From NCBI GenBank assembly GCA_039936115.1, contig JBDTIZ010000158.1, positions 1 to 14,104 on the forward strand: 14,104 nucleotides of DNA. The letters run 5' to 3'. How positions within the stretch are numbered: the stretch's first letter is position 1; the number at the start of each line of letters is the position of its first letter. A program made the position numbers and the translations under genes. This document shows positions 1 through 7,310 of the stretch, piece after piece. The stretch is from DATIJJ01 sp039936115 (GTDB lineage Bacteria > Pseudomonadota > Gammaproteobacteria > DSM-16500). Below the pieces are notes generated by a model that worked only from the letters and a program-made list of their open reading frames with translations, was not told the DNA's origin and did not search any database.

Positions 1-281
1 TGATTGGTTCGGATAAGTTGAAACAATATTTATCGGAATATAAGAGCTCGAATGGGGCGATTGCGGTTATGAGTTTTATCTATGTCCAGCAGTCGGTTGA
101 TCTGCCACTGGAATGGGTGAGTATGCCGCGGCATGTGGAAGAATATGCGCACAATCTGTATCAAGTGCTGCGGGAATTGGATAAGAAAAATTTTCAGGAA
201 ATTGTGATTGAAGAAGTGCCTGAGACGCGAGAATGGGATGCGATTAGGGATAGGTTACAGCGCGCGTCTGGCAGAGGTTAG
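1..281 (+). CDS. Sua5-type L-threonylcarbamoyladenylate synthase, C-terminal end (5' truncated by window)
   Basis: The reading frame is open to the left edge and ends at TAG 279-281, so this is the 3' part of a longer gene; the TTG at 18 is not a convincing real start. The visible tail resembles the C-terminal Sua5 domain: a hydrophobic AIAVMSF strand, a helix HVEEYAHNLYQVLRELD, a strand EIVIEEVP and an end like AIRDRLQRAS. Sua5/TsaC enzymes make threonylcarbamoyl-AMP from threonine, bicarbonate and ATP for the t6A modification of ANN-decoding tRNAs in the cytoplasm. The catalytic YrdC domain lies outside the window, so the call rests on the tail pattern alone. The Sua5 domain distinguishes this long form from the short TsaC of enteric bacteria. 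Confidence 0.72.
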   Translation, partial: IGSDKLKQYLSEYKSSNGAIAVMSFIYVQQSVDLPLEWVSMPRHVEEYAHNLYQVLRELDKKNFQEIVIEEVPETREWDAIRDRLQRASGRG

Positions 282-310
282 TCTTTGATTTACGAATGTT
301 ATCTTTTTGA

Positions 311-347
311 TTGGAAGGGCGAACACAAAGGTTCGCCCCTACAAAAG
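311..347. repeat. REP-like palindromic repeat, copy 1
   Basis: GGGCGAAC (317-324) and GTTCGCCC (331-338) form an 8-bp perfect stem with a 6-nt loop, followed by CCTACAAAA. On the minus strand it reads as a TTTTGTAGGGGCGAAC-type element, the same as the copies near 1199 and 7321. It sits between the convergent Sua5-like gene and the hypothetical gene, right after the stop of the latter, so it may stabilise or end both transcripts. There is no good U-tract. Confidence 0.7.
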
Positions 348-348
348 C

Positions 349-1020
349 CTATGGTGTCATAGACATCATTTTAGGCGCATCCTCGTTTAGCGTTCCGACT
401 ATTGACACGGCTGGTGGAGCAACAACTTTCGCAGGCGTCGTATTTGCAACTTCAACTTTCGGCTCACCAATTTGCGCAATAACCGCACTGACCATTTTGT
501 TATAGCGTTCCTGTGTGGCAATAAAAGTATCCAGTTTGTGTTGGGCTTTAAATTCTGCGTAAGACTTTTTCAAAGCTGCGAATTTACTTTGTAATTCCTG
601 ATTTTTCAATGCAGGAGGCGTCTGAAAATAGGATTCAAGGGTGGCTTTTGCTTTACTTGCGATTTCAGTTTGAATGGTGAAGGTTTTATATCCTTCATGA
701 AGACGGGCATTGTCTTTTACTTCTTGAGCTAAATCATTAATAAATGCCTTGTTTTGTGGTTGTTGATTATTAACATGAATGTGATAACAGATGTTTGGTG
801 ACGCATTTATATTTTTCAATGCATCTTGCAGCGTTTGAAAATATTTTTGATTTGTTTCTAGCTTATCATTGAAATCACGCGTAATTTTTTGTTTTTGTTC
901 GAGATGTAAATGTTTATCAGATTTCTGGGCTAAATTATCTAGGGCGATATATTGGCAACTCAATGAAGTCTTATCGTCATCCTTTTTTAGTAATACTGTG
1001 AATATTCTAGCCATGCTCAT
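349..1020 (-). CDS. Hypothetical protein, helical, Pro/Ala-rich tail
   Basis: I do not recognise this 223-residue protein. The ATG at 1018-1020 is preceded on the minus strand by GAGGAG with about 7 nt spacing, a strong ribosome binding site, so the gene looks real; a second ATG lies two codons later. It has no signal peptide and no membrane segment. Most of it (about residues 28-180) is rich in Lys, Gln, Glu and Ala and probably alpha-helical, with coiled-coil-like stretches near 40-70 and 138-175. Residues about 186-223 are a low-complexity Pro/Ala/Val tail. The gene stands alone between two palindromic repeats. It could be a lineage-specific cytosolic protein or a secreted effector; nothing visible decides between these. 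Confidence 0.7.
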   Translation of the reverse strand: MSMARIFTVLLKKDDDKTSLSCQYIALDNLAQKSDKHLHLEQKQKITRDFNDKLETNQKYFQTLQDALKNINASPNICYHIHVNNQQPQNKAFINDLAQEVKDNARLHEGYKTFTIQTEIASKAKATLESYFQTPPALKNQELQSKFAALKKSYAEFKAQHKLDTFIATQERYNKMVSAVIAQIGEPKVEVANTTPAKVVAPPAVSIVGTLNEDAPKMMSMTP

Positions 1021-1130
1021 TTAGATTCTCCTCGTTAATTTTATTTTGGATTTCAAGCGCAATGATACGGGATGGAACCCAACGTGATGATGACGAGAAG
1101 ATTACAATGTTGTCATTTATAACCATATAG

Positions 1131-1181
1131 CTTTGTCACCCCGCAACAAGTGCGGGGCGACAAAGGTAGTGCGGGGTTGAC
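1131..1181. repeat. Palindromic hairpin CTTTGTC-a-CCCCGCA with extra half-arm
   Basis: CTTTGTC-a-CCCCGCA (1131-1145) pairs perfectly with TGCGGGG-c-GACAAAG (1151-1165) around a 5-nt loop, apart from one opposed mismatch. A third half-copy, TGCGGGG followed by TTGAC, follows at 1170-1181 and could compete for the left arm. No T-tract follows in either direction. It lies about 65 nt beyond the icd stop and upstream of the hypothetical gene, both on the minus strand, so it may protect the icd 3' end or be a small mobile palindrome. Confidence 0.6.
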
Positions 1182-1196
1182 TAAATCCTATCAGTT

Positions 1197-1226
1197 GTGG
1201 CGAACGCGGAAATTCGCCTCTGCAAA
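1197..1226. repeat. REP-like palindromic repeat, degenerate copy 2
   Basis: GGCGAA (1199-1204) and TTCGCC (1213-1218) form a 6-bp stem followed by TCTGCAAAA. This matches the arrangement of copy 1 with several substitutions, so it looks like an older member of the same family. It lies directly after the icd stop codon. Confidence 0.5.
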
Positions 1227-1230
1227 AAAA

Positions 1231-2691
1231 TTACTGCCCTTGCGCTAATGTGAATCCCAACTGTCCATCAAACGTATAAAGATTTTCAGTCTTAATCACA
1301 TCCAATTTAAGCGATTCAAATTGTTGTAATAAATTAATAATATCTTCATGAGAAATCGGCGTGAGATTTTTCACATCCGTTGTGGATTGAAAACGGCAGC
1401 TGCAATGATGTGTATAGGGCGCATCAATCATGCTGTCGGGCCAAATTTTTAAGCCGCGGCTGGTGATAACGATAGGTTGTAATTTGCTTTGCATATTAGA
1501 AATGATTTTTCCAAGTTCATCGGGAGTTAGTGTTGGATTGTCGATGAAAATGTCTACGCCAATTAATTCTTTTTTCGCGATCGCTTTTTTCTTAATGCCG
1601 TAACATTCAATTCGGGTGCGCACATCATTTTTGTAAACAGCAGGCTTAAAATGCGAAGGTTTTTGACCTAAACGTGCAATCACGGCATCAGCAAATTCAT
1701 CCGTATTAGCTTTTTGTTTGCTGTATTCGAGCGAATAAATATCAGCAGTGTGTATGCCATCTTCAAGTGTTTTAAGCCAAGCGTTTTCAATTAACATGGC
1801 AGTTTCAGGTTGGTTGATATGAATTAACATTTGAATTCCACCATTTAAAAGTCCAGATGGATTTGCAATTTTTTTGCCGGCGATATCAGGCGCTGAACCG
1901 TGAATTGCTTCAAACATCGCTACGTGATTACCCACATTGGCAGAACCTGCAAGACCGACGGAACCTGCAATTTGCGCAGCGACATCCGATAAAATATCTC
2001 CATATAAATTGGATGTCACAATCACATCAAAACGTTCAGGTTGATCAGCCACTAAAGCCGTACCAATATCAATAATCAGATGTTCGTTGGCGATCTCAGG
2101 ATATTCTGCAGAAATTTCATTGAAAACTTGATGAAAAAGACCGTCAGTCATTTTCATAATGTTATCTTTCGTCAAACAGGTTACTTTTTTGCGATTAAAT
2201 TTACGCGCGTATTCAAATGCATAATGCACAATGCGTTCACAGCCAGGGCGTGTTACCAATTTTAAACCTTGGTAAACTTCATCTGTTTGTCTATGCTCAA
2301 TTCCCGCATAAGTTCCTTCTTCGTTTTCACGAATAATCACCAAATCCATTTTAGGATGCGCTGTTTTTACGTACGGTGAATAAGCCACACAAGGACGTAC
2401 GTTTGCAAATAAGCCTAAGGTTTTGCGCAAGGTGACATTCAAACTTTTATAGCCGCCGCCTTGTGGTGTTGTGATGGGACCTTTTAATAAAACTTTTGTG
2501 CGTTTTAAGGATTGCCATGCACTGTCTGGAATGCCTGAGCTAAATCCTGCGAGGTAGACTTTTTCGCCGACATCTATGACGTCAGGATCAATGGGTGCAT
2601 TAGCTGCTGTTAAAATTTTCATTGTCGCCCCCATGATTTCTGGGCCAATGCCATCGCCATAAGCAATAGTAACAGGTGTTTTAACTGCCAT
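1231..2691 (-). CDS. icd: Isocitrate dehydrogenase, long homodimeric form, probably NAD-preferring
   Basis: This enzyme oxidatively decarboxylates isocitrate to 2-oxoglutarate in the TCA cycle. At 486 residues it matches the long Thermus/Rickettsia-type form, with about 130 extra C-terminal residues compared with the E. coli enzyme. Visible motifs are the substrate loop NVTLRKTLGLFANVRPC (85-101), IRENEEGTYAGIEH (120-133), the metal-site Asp region VTSNLYGDILSD (225-236) and the coenzyme loop HGSAPDIAGKKIANP (264-278). In the coenzyme loop, Asp269-Ile270 stand where NADP enzymes have Lys-Tyr, which suggests NAD. The ATG at 2689-2691 has AGGAG 8 nt upstream. It starts 12 bp after the murF stop, so the two are very likely co-transcribed. 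Confidence 0.93.
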   Translation of the reverse strand: MAVKTPVTIAYGDGIGPEIMGATMKILTAANAPIDPDVIDVGEKVYLAGFSSGIPDSAWQSLKRTKVLLKGPITTPQGGGYKSLNVTLRKTLGLFANVRPCVAYSPYVKTAHPKMDLVIIRENEEGTYAGIEHRQTDEVYQGLKLVTRPGCERIVHYAFEYARKFNRKKVTCLTKDNIMKMTDGLFHQVFNEISAEYPEIANEHLIIDIGTALVADQPERFDVIVTSNLYGDILSDVAAQIAGSVGLAGSANVGNHVAMFEAIHGSAPDIAGKKIANPSGLLNGGIQMLIHINQPETAMLIENAWLKTLEDGIHTADIYSLEYSKQKANTDEFADAVIARLGQKPSHFKPAVYKNDVRTRIECYGIKKKAIAKKELIGVDIFIDNPTLTPDELGKIISNMQSKLQPIVITSRGLKIWPDSMIDAPYTHHCSCRFQSTTDVKNLTPISHEDIINLLQQFESLKLDVIKTENLYTFDGQLGFTLAQGQ

Positions 2692-2703
2692 AATAATAAC
2701 TCC

Positions 2704-4071
2704 TTAGTGTGCGTGTTCTAGTTGTTCTTTAGGGATAATGTCCGCGACAATTTTTTCCATGCGCATGGAACGTGAACCTTTGACTAAGACAGTGACGTCG
2801 TTTTTTAACAAAGGTTTTAAAGCAGCGATTAAGGGATCTCGATCACTAAAATGCTGGGCGTTTTGTCCAAAACTTTTCGTGGCACTCGCTGATAAACTGC
2901 CTAGGGTAAATAAATAATTAATGCCTGCGGCTAAAATATGTTGCCCCGCTGTTGCATGAAATTGTTCAGCATTCTCGCCGAGCTCACGCATGTCGCCTAA
3001 AATTAATATTTTTGTACCGGAAAATTCTGCGAGAGCGTCGATCGCAGCTTGCAAGGAAAAAGGATTAGCATTGTAAGTGTCATCAATCACTTTGATATTG
3101 TTAGCTAATACATACTGGCGCATACGTCCTGGCGCTGGTTGCACGCTCTCAAGGCCAGCTTTAATTGCGGCGAGATCAATATTTAAAGCAAGAGCTCCTG
3201 CCGTTGCTGCTAGTGCATTCATTATATTGTGTGTGCCGAGTAACGGTAATTGCACAGCGATTTCGCCATGCGGTGTTTTAATTGTCATGGTTTGTTTTGC
3301 AGATAAAGTTGCGGTGACATCGGCTGGATTTTTTAAACCGAAAGAATACATTTTGCGATGGCCAATGAGTTCGCGCCAATAATTAAAATGTGCATCATCC
3401 GCATTTAAGATAGCTGTACCATTTTGGTCTAGACCTAAAAAAATTTCACCTTTTGCTTTTGCAACGCCAGCGACATCTTTTAGCCCTTCAAGATGGGCTG
3501 CAGCTGCATTATTGATAATTGCAACAGTGGGCTTGGCAAGTTTAGTCAGATATTCAATTTCACCAAAATGATTCATACCCATTTCAAGAACAGCATAACG
3601 ATGTTTTTCATTCAAACGGATGAGATTGAGTGGTAAGCCAATATTATTGTTGAGGTTGCCGTCTGTCGCTAATACGTCTGCGGATTGATTATCACAAGCC
3701 GCACGTAAAATGGCTGCAAGCATGTTTTTTAAAGTGGTTTTACCATTGCTGCCTGTTACACCAATTAACGGTAAGGTAAATTGATTGCGCCAGTGTCCAG
3801 CAATCGTGCCTAATGCTTGAATCGTGTCTTCAACCAATAATTGAGGCAACGTAGAATCAACCCGTTCACTGACTAGTAATGCGAATGCACCTTTTTCAGC
3901 AGCCTCAGCAACAAAACAATGACCGTCAAATTGTTCGCCACGGATTGCGATGAATAAATTCCCGGGGGCCAGAGTGCGGGTGTCTGAGCTAATGCCGTGA
4001 AATGTGACATCTTGGCAAGCCAGTTGAATGCCTAGTTGTTTAGCAATGCTTGATAGTGTTGTGTTTATCAT
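2704..4071 (-). CDS. murF: UDP-N-acetylmuramoyl-tripeptide--D-alanyl-D-alanine ligase
   Basis: MurF adds D-Ala-D-Ala to the UDP-MurNAc-tripeptide, the last cytoplasmic step in making the peptidoglycan stem peptide. The 455-residue length is normal for the family. Visible in order are an N-terminal UDP-substrate domain with SSDTRTLAPGNLFIAIRGE (28-46), the ATP loop GVTGSNGKTT (104-113), LEMGMNHFGEIEYL (162-175), AKAKGEIF (204-211) around the lysine that is carbamylated in Mur ligases, the domain-3 entry LGTHNIMNALAA (278-289), DDTYNANP (330-337) and KGSRSMRME (431-439). The Shine-Dalgarno sequence before the ATG at 4069-4071 is weak. The gene is not in a dcw cell-wall cluster here; it heads a two-gene unit with icd, and a large palindrome lies just upstream. 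Confidence 0.95.
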   Translation of the reverse strand: MINTTLSSIAKQLGIQLACQDVTFHGISSDTRTLAPGNLFIAIRGEQFDGHCFVAEAAEKGAFALLVSERVDSTLPQLLVEDTIQALGTIAGHWRNQFTLPLIGVTGSNGKTTLKNMLAAILRAACDNQSADVLATDGNLNNNIGLPLNLIRLNEKHRYAVLEMGMNHFGEIEYLTKLAKPTVAIINNAAAAHLEGLKDVAGVAKAKGEIFLGLDQNGTAILNADDAHFNYWRELIGHRKMYSFGLKNPADVTATLSAKQTMTIKTPHGEIAVQLPLLGTHNIMNALAATAGALALNIDLAAIKAGLESVQPAPGRMRQYVLANNIKVIDDTYNANPFSLQAAIDALAEFSGTKILILGDMRELGENAEQFHATAGQHILAAGINYLFTLGSLSASATKSFGQNAQHFSDRDPLIAALKPLLKNDVTVLVKGSRSMRMEKIVADIIPKEQLEHAH

Positions 4072-4100
4072 AGGGGTCTCATATTGCTGATAGTTGTTTA

Positions 4101-4273
4101 GCTGTCATTGCGAGCGCTATATTGGTTTGTCTATGCCAAATTGACTGGATACCGCGGACAAGCCGCGGCACGACAGCGTTGTATTAAGGGCTGCCGTCGT
4201 ACCGCGGCTTGTGTCCGCGGTATCCAGTCAATTTGGCATAGACAAACCAACATAGGCTGCTTGTAATGACAGC
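4101..4273. repeat. Long near-perfect palindrome / MITE-like element
   Basis: Positions 4122-4159 are perfectly complementary to 4213-4250 (38 bp). The pairing continues inwards after a 2-nt bulge through AAGCCGCGG and ACGAC (up to 4174 against 4196) and outwards, with gaps, to GCTGTCATT (4101-4109) against AATGACAGC (4265-4273). The whole element of about 173 bp can fold as one hairpin with a loop of about 21 nt. The ends act as imperfect terminal inverted repeats. I find no clear target-site duplication and no open reading frame, so a small non-autonomous mobile element or repeat-family palindrome is the best description. Confidence 0.85.
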
Positions 4274-4343
4274 CCGCCTTTGCGGGAATGAGTTTATTTG
4301 TAATAATTTACACGATTCTTAGTATTCTTGCCGCGTTTATTTT

Positions 4344-4384
4344 AGGGAAAATGCCCGAAATAGCTAGCTATTCCTCCCTTTTTT
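4344..4384 (+). terminator. Possible terminator or attenuator before pabB
   Basis: AGGGA (4344-4348) can pair with TCCCT (4375-4379). Inside, GAAATAGC (4357-4364) folds on GCTATTC (4367-4373) with one bulged A, and six Ts follow (4379-4384). It points towards pabB, whose ATG is 50 nt downstream, so it would end read-through or attenuate pabB. The internal loop is lopsided, which makes the structure only moderate. Confidence 0.3.
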
Positions 4385-4433
4385 CGTAAAATAAGCACGT
4401 CCAATTTCCGCTATTTTTGTAGAAGTGCCGTCT

Positions 4434-5813
4434 ATGATTCTAGAAATATCTTATCACAACCCACTCGACCTCTTTGCTCTATTTGCAACTGAAAATGGCG
4501 CTATTTTTTTGGAGAGTGTTGAGCTTCGGGCAAATTGCGGCCGCTATAGTTTTATCGCTATTGATCCTTTTCTTTTACTCACGAGTAAAAATGGCGAAAC
4601 TCAATTGAATGAAAAAAAAATCATAGGCAATCCGTTTGATTTATTAGCACAAGAAATCGCTAAATATCCGCTAGAACGACAGGAAAATTTACCGCCGTTC
4701 CAAGGGGGTGCGGCAGGTTTTTTTGGTTATGAGTTAGCTAAATATTTAGAAAAATTACCCGCAGAAAAAAAAGACGAGTTGCAATTTCCTGAAATGGCCG
4801 TTGGATTTTATGATTTAGTGATTGGGTTCGATGAGTTAGAAAAACGTGCGTGGATTTTTTCTAGCGGTTATCCAGAACAAGAAAAAAAATCTCGTGAAGA
4901 TCGAGCTAAACTTCGAATCGATTGGTTTCTAAATCGTATAATTCAGGCGACAGAACTTCCTGCGTTAGCAAATAACTTTTGTGAAGAAAAAAATATTCAA
5001 AGTAATTTTACTTGCGCTAACTATTTGCAGGCTGTGCAACGCGTGATTGATTATATACTTCAGGGCGATATTTTTGAGGCGAATATTTCGCAACGGTTTC
5101 AAGCGACGTTGCCGTTGGATTCTGCGCCATTTGATTTATATCGAAAATTACGCTCATTGAATGCAGCACCCTTCGCAGCATTTATTAATATGGCAGAAAC
5201 TGTCATTGCATCTGCATCGCCCGAGCGTTTTTTGCGGCTAATGCAAAATAATATTGAAGCACGCCCCATTAAAGGAACGCGACCACGTAGCGTTGATCGC
5301 GATGAAGACCAGCGCTTGGCGCAAGAATTATTAGCCAGTGAAAAAGATCATGCTGAAAATGTGATGATTGTTGATTTGATGCGAAATGATTTATCACGTG
5401 TTTGTGCCGCACACACAGTGAAAGTGCCACAATTGTGTGGATTAGAAAGTTATGCCACTGTGCATCACCTTGTTTCTGTGGTGGTGGGTCAGTTGCAAGA
5501 CAATCTGACGGCGATTGATTTGCTACGTGCAACTTTTCCAGGTGGGTCTATCACCGGCGCACCAAAAATTCGTGCAATGGAAATTATTAACGCGATTGAG
5601 CCGACTGTGCGTGGGCCTTATTGCGGGAGTATTGGTTATATTGGTTTTAATGGCGATATGGATTGTTCCATTACGATTCGAACATTTGCAATTAAAAATA
5701 ATGTAGTCACTTATCAAGTAGGCGGCGCGGTAGTGGTTGATTCTGATCCGGCAGATGAATATGCAGAAACGCTGACAAAAGCTCAAGCGATGCTTAAGGC
5801 ATTGACTGTATGA
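4434..5813 (+). CDS. pabB: Aminodeoxychorismate synthase component I
   Basis: PabB turns chorismate and ammonia (supplied by PabA) into 4-amino-4-deoxychorismate, the first step of p-aminobenzoate and folate synthesis. The ATG at 4434 is chosen because AGAAG at 4421-4425 is correctly spaced for it; a GTG at 4425 would add three residues but has no ribosome site. Of about 459 residues, the N-terminal half carries the FFGYELAKYLE region and the C-terminal half the chorismate-binding fold. The motif ARPIKGTRPR contains the Lys (residue 280 from this start) that is diagnostic of PabB; anthranilate synthase TrpE has Ala there. ENVMIVDLMRNDLSRV, FPGGSITGAPK and the GGAVVVDSDPADEYAET end are also typical. 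It overlaps pabA by ATGA. Confidence 0.93.
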   Translation: MILEISYHNPLDLFALFATENGAIFLESVELRANCGRYSFIAIDPFLLLTSKNGETQLNEKKIIGNPFDLLAQEIAKYPLERQENLPPFQGGAAGFFGYELAKYLEKLPAEKKDELQFPEMAVGFYDLVIGFDELEKRAWIFSSGYPEQEKKSREDRAKLRIDWFLNRIIQATELPALANNFCEEKNIQSNFTCANYLQAVQRVIDYILQGDIFEANISQRFQATLPLDSAPFDLYRKLRSLNAAPFAAFINMAETVIASASPERFLRLMQNNIEARPIKGTRPRSVDRDEDQRLAQELLASEKDHAENVMIVDLMRNDLSRVCAAHTVKVPQLCGLESYATVHHLVSVVVGQLQDNLTAIDLLRATFPGGSITGAPKIRAMEIINAIEPTVRGPYCGSIGYIGFNGDMDCSITIRTFAIKNNVVTYQVGGAVVVDSDPADEYAETLTKAQAMLKALTV

Positions 5814-6370
5814 TTTTATTAATCGATAACTACGATTCTTTTGTTTACAATCTCGCACGGTATGTTAGTGAGTTGGGGTTTTCTTATCAAGTTGTGCGTA
5901 ATGATGCGGTTACATTAGCCTGCATTCAGGAAATGAAACCGTCGCACATTATCATTTCTCCTGGACCTTGTGCGCCTGATCAAGCGGGCATTTCTATGGA
6001 TGTTATTCGACATTTTGCAGGGAAAATTCCTATTTTAGGTGTGTGTTTGGGTCATCAAGCCATTGGCCAGGTGTATGGTGGGATTGTTCAACGCGCAAAA
6101 CGACCTATGCATGGAAAAACTTCTTTGATTTCGCATGCTGAAAAAGATGTGTTTAGTGGTGTTGAAAATCCTGCAAAAGTTGCACGTTATCATTCTCTGA
6201 TTGTGTCAGATGAAAATTTTCCTGCTGAGTTATGTGTAACAGCGCGTTGTGAGCAAGGAGAAATTATGGCATTGCGACATCGTACACACTTGGTGTTTGG
6301 CGTGCAGTTTCATCCGGAATCTGTGTTGACGAGTCAGGGGTATGTGATGTTGAAGAATTTTTTAGGGTGA
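5810..6370 (+). CDS. pabA: Aminodeoxychorismate synthase glutamine amidotransferase (PabA/TrpG family)
   Basis: This subunit hydrolyses glutamine and passes ammonia to PabB. At 186 residues it is a normal class-I amidotransferase with LLIDNYDSFVYNL (3-15), the oxyanion-region SPGPCAPDQAG (50-60), the nucleophile Cys79 in GVCLGHQAIG, and His168/Glu170 in VQFHPESV. The catalytic triad is complete. Its ATG lies in the ATGA overlap with the pabB stop, implying translational coupling and a 1:1 complex. In many bacteria the same subunit also serves anthranilate synthase; no trp genes are visible here, and its neighbour is clearly PabB. Confidence 0.93.
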   Translation: MILLIDNYDSFVYNLARYVSELGFSYQVVRNDAVTLACIQEMKPSHIIISPGPCAPDQAGISMDVIRHFAGKIPILGVCLGHQAIGQVYGGIVQRAKRPMHGKTSLISHAEKDVFSGVENPAKVARYHSLIVSDENFPAELCVTARCEQGEIMALRHRTHLVFGVQFHPESVLTSQGYVMLKNFLG

Positions 6371-6422
6371 TTATTTTTTTACAGCAAGCACGAAACATCG
6401 CCGCAATGGTGGATTACGAGGC

Positions 6423-6448
6423 AAAAAACGCGCTCCTTCGTGAGGGAG
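6423..6448 (-). terminator. Weak intrinsic terminator after parB
   Basis: On the minus strand, CTCC (6448-6445) pairs with GGAG (6436-6433), with two more possible pairs inside. Then come CGCG and six Ts (6428-6423). It lies 7 nt beyond the parB stop, in the 84-bp gap between the convergent pabA and parB. The stem is short. Confidence 0.35.
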
Positions 6449-6454
6449 ATTCCA

Positions 6455-7261
6455 TTAATCCACTTTTTCCAGCTTAAACCCAAGCCGTTCAAAATGTCCT
6501 TCCAGCTCATCCACATTACTAAAACGAATTTTCACGAATCCACCACCACGTTCTTCGCATTCAATGTTAACTTGATTGCCAACATGATCGGCTAACGCAA
6601 CTTCTAATCGTCTAATGTTAGGGTCACCGTAAGGATCATTTTTTTCTGCAGGCTGGAGGATTTTTTTTGCTTCTAATTCAATTTTTCGCACGCTCCAACC
6701 TTTTTGTATGGATTGTTCAGCAAGCGCATATTGAAGATGTATTGCAAGACCTGCTAAAATTTTTCCATGTCCTTCTGTCAGTTGTTCAGCAATTAATAAT
6801 TCTTGCACGCGCGGATCTAATTTTAGTAAACGTAAAGCATTAGTAATTTTCGTGCGAGATTTTCCAACTGCAGCAGCTACTTCTTCATGAAGATAATGAA
6901 ATTCATCGATCAAACGTTGGTAAGCGGATGCTTCTTCAATGGGATTTAAGTCGGCACGATTAATATTTTCGATGATTGAAGCTTGAAGTGCTTGTTCATC
7001 CGTGTATTTGCTCACCAAGCAGCTGACTTCCGTTATCCCTGCCAATTGTGCAGCTCGCCACCGGCGTTCACCTGCTACAATTTCATACTGATCAGTAGAT
7101 AAGGGTCTTACAACTATAGGTTGTAATAAGCCGCCAGTCGTTTTTATCGACTCGGCTAATTCTTGCAATTGTACTTGATCAAAATGCCGGCGCGGTTGGT
7201 ATTTGCCGCGCACCAGTTGATCAACTGATAATTGTAGCAACGTTGGCTTTTGCTTTGCCAT
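6455..7261 (-). CDS. ParB/Spo0J-family protein without an adjacent ParA
   Basis: ParB proteins are CTP-dependent DNA clamps that load at parS sites and usually work with the ParA ATPase in chromosome or plasmid partition. This 268-residue protein has the N-terminal CTP-binding domain with AGERRWRA (63-70) and ENINRADLNPIEEA (98-111), a helix-turn-helix around HEEVAAAVGKSRTKITNALRLL (125-146), LTEGHGKILAGL (161-172), and a C-terminal dimerisation region (about 215-262). It begins directly with LSVDQLVRGKYQPRR and lacks the GLGRGLDALLG-like N-terminal peptide through which chromosomal ParBs contact ParA. No parA gene is next to it and I find no clear parS in the window. It may be a second ParB-like clamp or regulator rather than the main partition protein. 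Confidence 0.9.
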   Translation of the reverse strand: MAKQKPTLLQLSVDQLVRGKYQPRRHFDQVQLQELAESIKTTGGLLQPIVVRPLSTDQYEIVAGERRWRAAQLAGITEVSCLVSKYTDEQALQASIIENINRADLNPIEEASAYQRLIDEFHYLHEEVAAAVGKSRTKITNALRLLKLDPRVQELLIAEQLTEGHGKILAGLAIHLQYALAEQSIQKGWSVRKIELEAKKILQPAEKNDPYGDPNIRRLEVALADHVGNQVNIECEERGGGFVKIRFSNVDELEGHFERLGFKLEKVD

Positions 7262-7310
7262 GTGGATTCCAGGATTAAATTAATGGGCATATCTTACCTA
7301 AATTGGGAAG

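Larger units (their letters stand above)
4072..4433. other. Divergent intergenic region murF/pabB (362 bp)
   Basis: This gap separates the divergently read murF and pabB. About half is the long palindrome at 4101-4273. Next to it, CCCGC (4273-4277) and GCGGG (4282-4286) form a short hairpin overlapping its right end. The rest (4287-4433) is AT-rich and should hold the pabB promoter; I see only weak sigma-70 matches there, such as TTGTAA near 4298 with TAGTAT after 16 nt, and do not call one. A hairpin with a T-tract lies at 4344-4384. No gene is visible. Confidence 0.6.

Noticed and set aside
4101..4273. Long palindrome as a bidirectional terminator
   Set aside because: The flanking genes are divergent, so no transcript is expected to end there, and no T-tract follows either arm.
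4425..4433. GTG start for pabB three codons upstream
   Set aside because: No Shine-Dalgarno sequence before it, whereas AGAAG fits the ATG at 4434.
5386..5405. CACGTG core resembling half of a parS site
   Set aside because: It lies in the pabB coding sequence, and the flanks do not match TGTTTCACGTGAAACA; other CACGTG-like spots in fliI also fail.
5269..5858. Minus-strand open frames overlapping pabB
   Set aside because: Low-quality Cys/His/Arg-rich translations lying opposite the conserved chorismate-binding domain.
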